Below are positions 47,701-57,702 of a stretch of 64,000 bases of DNA, piece by piece. Source of the DNA: Nilaparvata lugens (lineage: Eukaryota > Arthropoda > Insecta > Hemiptera > Delphacidae). Positions within the stretch are counted from its first letter, which is position 1; every line of letters begins with the position of its first letter. The translations under genes were made by a program, and so were the position numbers. The notes beneath the pieces were generated by a model. The model did no database searches and had not been told where the DNA came from. It saw nothing but the letters and a program-made list of their open reading frames with translations. The stretch lies in assembly GCF_014356525.2 (NCBI RefSeq), contig NC_052508.1, forward strand, positions 52,634,442 to 52,698,441, written 5' to 3'.

Positions 47701-49647
47701 TGAGAAGTGGAGCAGATCTTGCCATTAGTATCATAGATGATAAGAGGGAGGAGATCGATTAAGGATTGAGGAACGACAGAGGTTATATTTCTTTCGCGAG
47801 ATAGTATATTGCATATCTGAAAATGAGTATAATGCATATCTGAATATAGGTATATTGTAACAGGTAAATGCATGCAGCTGCGGAACGAAATAATGTAATA
47901 GAGAAAGAAGGTGTCTGTTAGTAAAGGTCAGCTAAGGTTCAACTCTATATATCCTACCATATATATAGTAATATCATGCCCGTAATATCGCTACACTACG
48001 CTATATATGCCACCGTCTATACAGTAATAACGTGAACGTTGTTGACTATTGTCTGTGAAACGCACGTGTGTTTTTAAAGGTCACAAGACGAGGTAGGTTT
48101 GCGTCTCCCAGTGTGAAGTCTGTCTTCCCTATTCACTCTGTAATAATAACACAACCACCGAAAACAATGCAATTTGAATTTCGCACAAAGAGCTGGAACG
48201 ACCAATCAGTGGTGCGTCGCCCACGCAGGTGAGATCCGTGGATGAGGTCTTGGGGTCATTGGGGCAGACTGCAGATAAATTTTCGGGGTTCCAATTATAT
48301 TATTCTCAACTTCAAGTATACTGGTGTGTAATACCAGAGAGAAACGAATATCCTTTTCTCGAGTATTCTTTTCTGTATGGCAAATGAGCTATTGCTGTGT
48401 TGGAATAATTTAGAATACACAGTACACAGTTGCAACAGTGTAAGCATTTCATGTTGAACTCTGAGAGGACAGCATCCTCAATAAGGCTAAGTGCTGTAAA
48501 AACCTCTATATAACGTAGGAATCTGGGTAACAACGGAGAACCTCGAGAACATAAATTTTCAGTGGCATATTTAAAAGTTTAACTTTCAACAAATAATCCT
48601 TCCTAAGCATTACTAGAGTACTAGAAGTAGCTAACTATAAGACATAGGTGGCTCTCAAGCGTCCGACTTGCCTTCTACTAAAGTACCATGGGAGAAGTAC
48701 AACTATGGTAGCCAGAAGAAGAAGAAGAAGATTGTAGTTGTGGTGATACTGTGCCAGAGTAGAATAGAATTTATGTTGATTCTATTTTTCCTCCAACTAT
48801 GAAAGATAATGTAGGTGATCGGTTTGATAAATCAAGGTAGTTTACCCTCTTTGATAAAATTATCTTTTAAAGTGGGAACAAGTACGGTAACATAACAGTA
48901 AGATGTTCACACATCCTCGCATCGAATTTGTGTGTATTTGATCAAATAATGCTTCTTCCTTTAAAGGTATAAAAAATGAGAGATAGACGAATAGTATTGA
49001 TAGTCCAACCGCGGATGAATTGTTTTGAAGCTGTCGATAACAAACTGTTAGTCAGATAGTGGAGCTGGCTTCGAGTAGCCGCTTTTCCAACAAGAGAACT
49101 GAGAGCATGGCACTCAATTTATTTTGGAGATTAGATTCTACTGGACTATAGTAGAAACAACTACATGATGATGTTTGTTTCATAATGCTTGTTTATCGTG
49201 TAAACTGTACTCATCCAACTGTTCGTTGTCTGCGTTCTGCCTGTTTTCAAGACTTTTTTCAATTTTCGTTTTCCTATATAATTCTAAATGTTAATGGAAC
49301 AGGTCCTTGCTACATTCTCATTCCTTCTAATGAGAAATTTATTTGAAAAGCCCATGATTCATACTATTTGTTGCAGTTCCTAATGCACTGATAATCTGGA
49401 TCTGGTCACAGTTGCAAGATTCCGACACTATATTTATATATTTTCCCAATCGACATCGTGGAGCAACCAACAACATCGAAGCCACAAAAGATCGACTTTT
49501 GTTGGCGATAATTGAACTGATGGCTATCTCTCAGATTGGTCTAACTGCACCATTGTATGCTATGCGTCCACCTCTTTATTACGTAATAAGTACAAGCAAC
49601 CGAAATGAAATAGCCCCCGCCCACTGCAGTCCGTCAACAATTGTTAT
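44716..49647. other. Non-coding stretch, nothing recognised
   Basis: AT-rich sequence. Short frames at 45909-46142, 46525-46937 and 48312-48533 lack motifs. A (GAA)n run at 48717-48731 follows a segment resembling a LINE 3' end, but that cannot be confirmed. Confidence 0.4.
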
Positions 49648-49950
49648 AAGAGAGAGAAAGAGAGAGTGCGTGAGAGAGATTATCTGAGGCAGAGAGAGAA
49701 AGAGGGAGTGTGAGAGAGTGAATGACAGCGGGAGAATATATGAGAGAGAGTGATAAAATAATGAAAAAGAGAGTCTGTGAGAGAGAGAGAAAGAGAGTGA
49801 TGAATATAGAGAATGAAAGAAAGAGTCTGTTGAGAGAGAGATGGGAAGTGAGTGAGTGATGGTTAGTTACCAAAGAATGAGAAAGAGAGTGATAACATTT
49901 GTTAGGTAGGGAGAGAGTATGAGAGAATGAGGATGTGGAAGAGAGAGAAT
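49648..49950. repeat. GA-rich purine tract (~300 bp)
   Basis: Dominated by imperfect (GAGA)n with occasional gtgagagag, one strand almost entirely purine plus T. Leu/Ser-rich frames on the minus strand are compositional artefacts. Confidence 0.85.
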
Positions 49951-51420
49951 GATATGATGATTAGTATTTGATAGAGGTAGCTGTGATATGTGTCAAGGAG
50001 CATTGTACCTATTGAAATATCAAGGCATTATTTTGCTATATTGCCAGATAGTGTCCAGAACTGAGTTCAATTTCCTAGTAGGCATTCTCTATTCTCAGTA
50101 ACATATAGTATATAGTATAGCCTACATAATAGTATATAGGTTATATAATAGAGCAGAGTTGCATCATTTGATGTTTCCTGAATTGATGAAGAATAAGAAA
50201 TTGAAATTCTATAGTCTTCAAACCTTTGCTGCAAACTTTTACATTGCAGCATTGGTGCATTGCTCTGCATTTGGTCATATTGCTGTTATTGCTTTATTGG
50301 GTCATCATGGAGTACAGTGCTACCAGATTTCACAGAATCTAGATAGCCTGTGAGCTTATTGTGTGAGAAAAAGAGAGCGTAGGCTTTTATTGTAAAAAAT
50401 CAGCATAAATACAGCAACAGTTTGCTACTATTCTATATTGAAATAACATTGACCATAAAGCCCCGTGCTACAAACTAAGGTTTGCACGAACTATTGAAAA
50501 CTAGAATGGAAGAAAATAATGTCGATAGAGGAAACATTCAAAATTCATAGATTGGTTATATTACAGAACAAGATATCCTTTTAAAAAACATAAACCAAAT
50601 TTATCCATTGAATTCGGAAGAGAAAATATGTGAATTATTGAAATAGATTTGATGAAGAAAGATCGATGAGGCAGTAATAGCGTCTAGATGGCGAAAATGT
50701 TATTGATATGCAAAATGGACTGTATTGAGTGCGGTTTATAACAAGGGTATATGGGACTACCCTTAATAGGTTACTACCAAGTACTATCCTTTGCTTGTAC
50801 TATACTTAGTACTACCCTTAGCAGGGTTCCATAATAAAGAGAATTATATAACGGGACAAAGAGAATATTATTGTAGAGTTGTCTCCCCGTTCAGACTGAA
50901 TTGACAACTACTGTAATATTGGAGGCAAGAATCAGAAGCAGCCTGACGGAAGTCATCTTATCTTGCCTGCCTGTCTGACAAAGTTTCTATTGCTGGCCTC
51001 TACAAAGATAATATTATTATTATTAAAGCCCTGGATACTCTTGCTAAATTTCTCAGCATTGATATAGATAAGGAACCGAATTCTTGAAAACTTAAAGTTC
51101 TCATTATGCTGGAAAATTAATTTGCTAAACAAAATGAAAAACATATCTAACTTACTGTCTTACTTTCTAACAGTGCTTCCATTCTCATAAATGGTATTGG
51201 AAAATACAGTCCAACAAAATTCAAATCAAATTTACGAGGTTTCCAAAAAAGGAAGCACTCTAAAATCTCAGCTCAAGTCTTTCCCCCTCTTCAATATTGG
51301 CAATCGACAATGTGATTTGTCAATGCATACAAAATGAGGGACTCAAGTAATTGGAAAGCCGGGAATTTCACAAGTGTGACCAGAACAAATCACAAGTAAG
51401 CTTGGAATAGCAAATGTCAG

Positions 51421-51498
51421 TGTGATTCACTTTAAACCGTCAGAATATCTTCAATGGCAAGGACTAAGGAGGAATGCTGACAGTGACAGTTATCTCAC
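51421..51498. repeat. Short palindromic MITE copy
   Basis: tgtgattcactttaaaccgt at the left and aatgctgacagtgacagtta tctcac at the right. The core is degraded. Confidence 0.6.
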
Positions 51499-51978
51499 AA
51501 TAACAAGTTGACACACCCTTAAATCTGTGGTTAAACCAGGCGACTGAGTTCAAAAAATGCTGAATGTATCGAATCGTATCCAAATTTGATGAGTATCCAA
51601 TTTGTGCTAATGGCATCAATTAACATACAAGCAAATGGATTCCAGCCTTTCTAAAGAAATAACAATAAATTTCAGTTACCTATTAAAACGACCGCCGAAT
51701 AAGTGTAATGTTTATGGCCAATTATTTCAAGTCTCGTCTATAAATCTCAGCCATTCAGTTTTTCATCACACGAATTCTCGCTAGACAAACAAATAGAAAT
51801 TTATCACCAGGTCGGTTGTTTGCTATGTTAATTTTATTCATAGTTATGCAAATTGGACGATGCAAATGAACTGTTACTTCATTTAGGGAAAAGTTTGAAA
51901 GGGCCCGTCCAGCCGTACAGAGAATAGGCTAACATCAATAACAATGATAATTTATGCTCGTCTATATTGCATTGTGAA

Positions 51979-52069
51979 GTGTGATTCACTGCATTCTGTC
52001 ACCATTGATTGAATGGGAAGCATTGATGTCATTTCTTAAGAAATAGTGACAGTTTCAAGTGAATCTCAC
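51979..52069. repeat. Short palindromic MITE copy
   Basis: gtgtgattcactgcattctg, core tgattgaatgggaagcattg, and right arm gtgacagtttcaagtgaatc tcac. One of the most complete copies. Confidence 0.7.
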
Positions 52070-52784
52070 GTTTCCTGCCTGCCTTGTTAAAAAGAGACCG
52101 CTTGCAATTGTGAGAAATGTGTGTATTTGATTCATAATAATGAGTAATGTTAATTTGAGAAGAACTATTGGTGGTGAGAAGAATGCGCCTGTTAACATGT
52201 AGTCAGGAAACTCTATCTATTCAAAATGATCTTCTGAACAGGTATGTGGAACCACTGAGAAAATATAACATTCTCTATATTGTGCTATGAGTTCAATAGA
52301 ACTATGAACTATTGAACTATGGTAGAACTATTCTCTACAATATAACTCTCTCAGAAAGTAAGTACTAGAAAGTACTCAGAAAGTAGTACAGAATTTCTAT
52401 CGCAGTCTAGAGTCAGACTTCTTATAAAAATAAAAAAAATATCTTAGAAATTATGAACAAGTAATTGTTTTCAAAATACCTCATTTGTTATTCAGTTTGA
52501 CGTTCGAAAACTGAATAACTCTGTGTAAAACTGGTACCAAGAGAGAGGAATTTGAATCTGTATGCTAATCTTGTTATCCTGATAAGATAATGAAAATTTC
52601 TTATTTCTGATAGCTTGATAATTCAGGATTGGTGTGAAAAGTAATAATAAGAACGTACGTGATGCAGTATTATTTTCATAGTCACTTCGTTTCCCATGTA
52701 TTGAATGTGTCCGGAAAATTTATGATATTCGAAAATGAAAAATCCAAGACTTTAATAAATAGTTTTCACTTGGAAGTAATTGGT

Positions 52785-54567
52785 TGTAATGGTCCCATTA
52801 CAAGGTAGTTGATTTATTTTAAGTTCCCGCTGAAGCCTTCTGGTTTTTCTCCCTTTTTACTCTTTGTGGGAAATTTTCTTTAAATTTGTTGCCAGTCTGC
52901 CTTGCCGACTGCTTTGGCAGACAGAATAGCTAGCGTCTGTTTTGGCTTGGGTGTTGTATTCTAACCAATGTAGCTATTTTGTGTTGTTAAAGAACAGTTT
53001 CTCTTTCCTTTAGCATTTAAATTTTGGCATTTTAACATGCCTAACTCATTTCCCAAATTCTCTCGTTCACCTAGCTATTAATTTATGTCTCATTTGTGTA
53101 AATGCACTTCTTTGCAAACGTTTGACACTTGAACAAGCCAAGCGAACCAAACGCGTCTGTTACTTGTTTATTAAATCCGCAAAAGGTATGTACTAGCATA
53201 AGTATTTAATTATTATTTGTAATAATTATACCCAAAAATGGGAACATTGATTTCCATAGACTCAGAACAAGTAGTAATAAGACAAAAATAAGGTTGCATA
53301 TTCAATGTACAACAGGTTAGATTGTAAGTTTGCTGGTTAGATCGTGTAATTAAGTGATCCTATGGATTCTCTGGACGAGAATAACAAATTTTACTACTAG
53401 AATAGGAAGGCTGGATGCAGAAATATTACTTTGTTTTCTGTTAAACGTTATTTCTTTTAAACATCGATAATTACTTCTGTTCAAAGTGGGGAGAGCTAAT
53501 CTCCATAAATTTCAGATGACAATTATTCCAATAGTTATGTTGATATTATAATTTATGTAAATATTATAATTTTGATATTCCACTATTATTTGCCGTAGTA
53601 CTAGTTGATTATTATTCAAGAGTGGCCATTACATAGCATGTAGGCTCCATGCTTAAGATAGAATTAACCGAAATGATTGTTATACAGTAGGTTAGGTGTG
53701 CTGAGCATAGATTTGTTGCATAATTCGAAACTCTTTTTTGTACTCCTTAAAATTATTCCTATTGAAAATATTTGTTTTTGATTTCCTATTGTTAGAGGAG
53801 TAGAAACTATTGTAGATTGTTTATTATTTTAAGCGGTCCACGACATGGGGATTCACGATCTTGGCGTACTGTCCGACACTCCACGAGCTGGGCGACATTC
53901 TGATTCTGACGTCACGGACAATCTGTTGGACCACGGCTGTACAATGGCATAACTATCTAATTTTGCCGAATGCTGTTGAACTACCAGAGTTTGTTACTCC
54001 CAATTGGACAGTTCGCCGAATTGAGGTAATACATCTCCAATTTTGCTACCAAACTGGAACAATCGGCGAATAGTGGGGGAAGTTATTCGTTTATCCTTGT
54101 CAGGTTGGGAATATAATAGTTTGTTCTCGATAATGAATTATTGTATTCCTTTCACTGTCCGTGTTGAGTCGGAAATGATCGAGCAGTGTATTTGAGGAAC
54201 ACTTGACCGCAACACTACTGGGGTGATGTTAGATGAACGAATTGGACTGCAACCTAATCACTAATTCACTGACTTGTATTTGAATCTTAGGTAATCCAAG
54301 TATCCCTTGAATAGTAATTTCTTTTTCTTTTATTTTTGAACTTGCATTAATTCTTTTATTGGATATTGAGTAGTACTTGGGTGGACTTGCTTATTATCTG
54401 TTTTGAATTATTTTCCTTATATTCAAGATCAATGTTGATCTTTTGGGGATTTCAGTTACGTACTGGGTATCCTTGGATTGCCTAGATTCTTTTCTTTTGA
54501 GATTGTCATTTTCAGGTTTGGAAAATTATTTAGTAGTGGTCAACGACTGTTGAAAATCATGTATTGT
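52785..54567 (+). repeat. 5' LTR (at least this length; 3' boundary unresolved)
   Basis: Matched base for base to 62218-64000 except about six substitutions (for example ttattttaag/ttatttaaag near 52818, ggacaatctg/ggacgatctg near 53930, ggattgcc/ggatcgcc near 54476). The true 3' end lies somewhere between 54567 and 55359 but cannot be placed, because the partner LTR leaves the window. No convincing primer-binding site was found in that interval. A 70-codon frame in it (53861-54073) recurs in both LTRs simply by copying. Confidence 0.9.
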
Positions 54568-55359
54568 CTTGTTCATAATAATTTTTTTTTTAATATATTG
54601 GTAATTTATCCACCAAATGAGCGTCAGTGTATTTTAGATTGATTAGACCCCTTTCCCTAGGTTAGAAGTGGTCGGGCTGGATTCTTTCAAGTGATGAATC
54701 AATAACACTTCACACAAACATTTCTTGAGTGTGACAGTAAGCTGCGCCACTCTGCTATTTTGGTAACTTTACCAAATTTCCAAATTCTATATTTTTCAGA
54801 CATATCTTTTCAATATCCATATTTCCAAATTTATAACTTAATATATTTGATTGATTCATTGCTTGCCAAGCATGACAGCTTGACCGCCAGTCTAACCTGA
54901 GGAATGTGGTTTGATTGTCGATCAATCACAGGTTAGGGTATTGTAGTCAGGTGTGGATAAATTTAAATTTCTGAGAGTGGAAATAATTTAAGGCATCCAT
55001 ATTATCTTCATTTAGAGTATTGAGATCTAGACAATCATCATTGGTTATTTAGTATTGAAGATGCTTAGCATGGAAATGTTAATAATATTGACAGTACTTG
55101 TGCCTTACAAGATCTAAAAATTTAAGATAGATTCTTATACATGATAATTTTACTTTGTCTAATTTTGTACAATGTTGCATACCTTTTGTTGGATTCTGAG
55201 TTGAGTTTGAAGTATGAATTGAATCAAGGTATGAAGTGACTTTGAATTTGAACTTTAAAGACTTGGGCTTAAAACACAACGATTTGGAAATTTTCTTTTT
55301 GCCATTAATATTTTTATTTTCTTTTCAATTTTTGTACTAGCTTGCTCTAGCTTGACAAG
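54568..55359 (+). other. Remainder of 5' LTR and/or gag leader
   Basis: This is 0.8 kb of AT-rich sequence upstream of gag. It should contain the end of the LTR and the primer-binding site. Candidate TGG starts (for example tggtcgggctggattc near 54669) do not give a clean tRNA 3'-end complement, so none is called. Confidence 0.6.
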
Positions 55360-57114
55360 ATGGAAACCAGCATCCCAAATATGTCCGGACAACCCTCAGA
55401 TACCACCCGGGAAGTAAGGGATCAGACTGTTCAGGGAACAGAATCCACAGAGTCCCCATCAAGTATGTTTTGGGAAGTAAAACATGAGATAGAGGAGAAA
55501 ATAGCTTCAGGTGGGGGAATGAGAGGTTTGTTAGCTCGAGCTATTAACCCCAATCATTTAGTAAAGTTTCAGATTCAATTTGAACTTAGAACCATGGGAA
55601 TCCCTGGAGAGGAAATTGAACCTATGAGTGTAGATGATCTACGTAAGAAGTATAGAGAGGTGCGAAAAGAGCATGGGGAGGGGGAAAGACAGTTACATGG
55701 GTATAATCACTCTGACGACTCTGCCAAGTCTGAATTAAGTCAAATAGACAATATTATAGGATGGATAGAGAGCTGGTGTGCTAGTTTAAGTGGGGACATG
55801 GAGGCCGAGAATAGGAAGGAGGTTTTCCTCAAAAGTATGTCCAATGTGTCCCACTGCACAAATAGAATTATCCACTTGTTGACATTTGCCCGTTTTGAAA
55901 AGAAAGAGAGCTTGCTTTCAGATTTAGATCAACGTATAGAAAAAATACTAGGGATAGTCACATCATTGTCAAATTGGCAACCTGGACCTCCTAGCAGCGG
56001 AGCTTCACCAGTGCCGTATTCAACAGCCATGTCATCTCCAACGGTCCCTGAGGCTTCTGCAACTACTACTACTTTAGTGCTGCCTCCAACACAAAATTTG
56101 CAGAAAGTAGGCAGACCTGAAGTTTATATTCCTGTTGAGCCAGTTGGTCGTGCTCCTCTCAGGACAAATAATCCAAGGTTGACCTTAAACATTCCGCCTG
56201 CAGGTGCACATCAATTCATGCCAGTGCAACCTAGTCAATTCAACTTTAATCCAGCAATTTCCACAGGTGTCCCTCGTTTAGACCCAAGTGCATCTTCACC
56301 TTTTGGAAGTTTGTACAACAAATTACAGAATCCAGTCGAGTCTTTATTGAAAGAGTTACCTGTCACTGATGGATTGACAGTTGAGACTTTATTGAAATTC
56401 TTGGGAGTGGCATTGAAAATTAGAAGCCAATTTGGTGTAAGTAATTTGCATTTATTTCAGCTGTTGCAACCTTTTGCGGTAGGGCCTTTGGGGGAACGTT
56501 TGAATTTTGCAATCAATTCAAACATCAGTTTTGACCAATTTCACAAAGCTATTTTACAATATTTCATTCCTCAACGCTTGTTATCGGCCATTGAGAGAGA
56601 ACGTTTTTATCGTTTACAGAGCTCACAGGAACCACTTTGCAGTTACATTGTTTCGATCAGGGAAGCTGCAAGTTTGCTCAGAATCAACTTATCTGAGGCA
56701 GAAATAGTCCACACAATTTGTTCAGGCTTGAATCCTGCGGAAAGATCTCTTCTTATTTTCCAGGAAAGACCAACCACATTTCAAGCTTTAAATGAGATGA
56801 GTGTATTATCGCAGAACCTGAGTTTTGCTGACAATGAGCGAGCCTATGTGGAGAGTTCGAGAATCGGTAGCGTCAGGCAGACCTCTATGGCTTATGGACA
56901 CCGGGATAGGACCTGCTCTGAATGTGGAAAGAGAGGTCACATTGCTATGAACTGTAGGTCAAAATCGGCACAACCACACGCTGGTACCTCCAACAATAAG
57001 CCTGATGTCAAGCAGCCTGGACCAAGCGCAGTTGGTGGAAGTGGAAAGGTAACTTGTTTTAATTGTAAGAAGGTAGGTCACTTTGCACGTGACTGTACAT
57101 CAAAGAGGTCCTGA
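55360..57114 (+). CDS. gag: Gag polyprotein of the Ty3/gypsy element
   Basis: 584 residues from ATG 55360 to TGA 57112-57114. The capsid-like helical region is at about 320-510 (for example TLLKFLGVALKIRSQF, FDQFHKAILQYF, ERERFYRLQ). Two CCHC knuckles of the C-X2-C-X4-H-X4-C form follow: Cys519/Cys522/His527/Cys532 and Cys566/Cys569/His574/Cys579. Gag assembles the particle and binds RNA. A Pro/Ser/Thr-rich linker (about 205-320) separates a helical N-terminal part from the capsid region. The stop is followed by CTAG and the frame stays open into protease, so a Gag-Pro fusion by readthrough is expected at low frequency. Confidence 0.92.
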   Translation: METSIPNMSGQPSDTTREVRDQTVQGTESTESPSSMFWEVKHEIEEKIASGGGMRGLLARAINPNHLVKFQIQFELRTMGIPGEEIEPMSVDDLRKKYREVRKEHGEGERQLHGYNHSDDSAKSELSQIDNIIGWIESWCASLSGDMEAENRKEVFLKSMSNVSHCTNRIIHLLTFARFEKKESLLSDLDQRIEKILGIVTSLSNWQPGPPSSGASPVPYSTAMSSPTVPEASATTTTLVLPPTQNLQKVGRPEVYIPVEPVGRAPLRTNNPRLTLNIPPAGAHQFMPVQPSQFNFNPAISTGVPRLDPSASSPFGSLYNKLQNPVESLLKELPVTDGLTVETLLKFLGVALKIRSQFGVSNLHLFQLLQPFAVGPLGERLNFAINSNISFDQFHKAILQYFIPQRLLSAIERERFYRLQSSQEPLCSYIVSIREAASLLRINLSEAEIVHTICSGLNPAERSLLIFQERPTTFQALNEMSVLSQNLSFADNERAYVESSRIGSVRQTSMAYGHRDRTCSECGKRGHIAMNCRSKSAQPHAGTSNNKPDVKQPGPSAVGGSGKVTCFNCKKVGHFARDCTSKRS

Positions 57115-57135
57115 CTAGTCAAGGCTTGTCTTGAT
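57112..57135 (+). promoter_or_regulatory. Putative stop-codon readthrough signal (TGA CTAG) with hairpin
   Basis: The gag stop TGA is directly followed by CTAG; UGA-CUA is the most leaky stop context known in eukaryotes. The frame continues open for 195 codons into the protease. A small hairpin (TCAAG at 57119-57123 pairing CTTGA at 57130-57134, plus one G-U) sits just after it. The motif is seen directly; its activity is inferred. Confidence 0.7.
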
Positions 57136-57702
57136 GAAAATTCCAACTATGAGTCCAAAAACAAATTGTTTACCAACTTGGAGGGATACAAGGGTAAACC
57201 CAGAAATAGAGTTATCTCTAAATATGGTCAGAGGAGCAGGCGTTTGGATAAGCGGCATCCTGCCAACCATAAGGCTAGAGTACTCATGAATGAAATCCTG
57301 CCTATAATTGTTTGTTTTTTGGGTTTAGGGGCTTTGGAAACACCAGCTTTGATTGATTCTGGTGCTGTTAGATCTATTATTTCTTCTTCTGTTCTGGATC
57401 AATTGTTAGCCAATGGTGACCACATTGTCTTCTCTGAAGAACATTTTGTCTGTACCACTGCAAATAAAAGCCCTCTTGTGTTGAGTAAGTCAGTCTCGAT
57501 AAAAATCAGAATTGAAAACTTCACCTGGAATTTCAAATTTTTTATTGCCGAAAATGTTGCCTTTCCTGTCATTCTAGGGTGTGATTTTATTAAGTTTTCC
57601 CAGCTGATCCTAATCTTTTCAACAATTCCTATTTCTTTGGCTTCAAACCACGGATTAAATTCAACTTTGTCACGGAGTGGAGATCTTTGTTGTCACCACT
57701 GA
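57115..57702 (+). CDS. pro: Retroviral-type aspartic protease domain (pro), in frame with gag
   Basis: Reading frame continuous with gag after the TGA; no ATG is needed. The catalytic motif is DSGA (Asp at 57355-57357, within ALIDSGAVRSII) and the C-terminal motif is VILGCDF (57568-57588). The enzyme would act as a dimer to process Gag and Pol. From about 57600 the frame loses protease character (hydrophobic, then stop at 57700-57702). The -1 frame there instead encodes residues typical of the end of such a protease (SYFFGFKP, IKFNF). The frame change therefore falls inside the protease end. Confidence 0.85.
   Translation, partial: LVKACLDENSNYESKNKLFTNLEGYKGKPRNRVISKYGQRSRRLDKRHPANHKARVLMNEILPIIVCFLGLGALETPALIDSGAVRSIISSSVLDQLLANGDHIVFSEEHFVCTTANKSPLVLSKSVSIKIRIENFTWNFKFFIAENVAFPVILGCDFIKFSQLILIFSTIPISLASNHGLNSTLSRSGDLCCHH

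Noticed and set aside
53861..54073. 70-codon frame conserved in both gypsy LTRs (also 63294-63506)
   Set aside because: It starts at TTG, not ATG, and is duplicated only because the LTRs are copies.
54660..54690. Primer-binding site for the gypsy element at tggtcgggctggattc
   Set aside because: The complement does not fit acceptor-stem and T-arm lengths of a tRNA 3' end, and the 5' LTR end is unknown.
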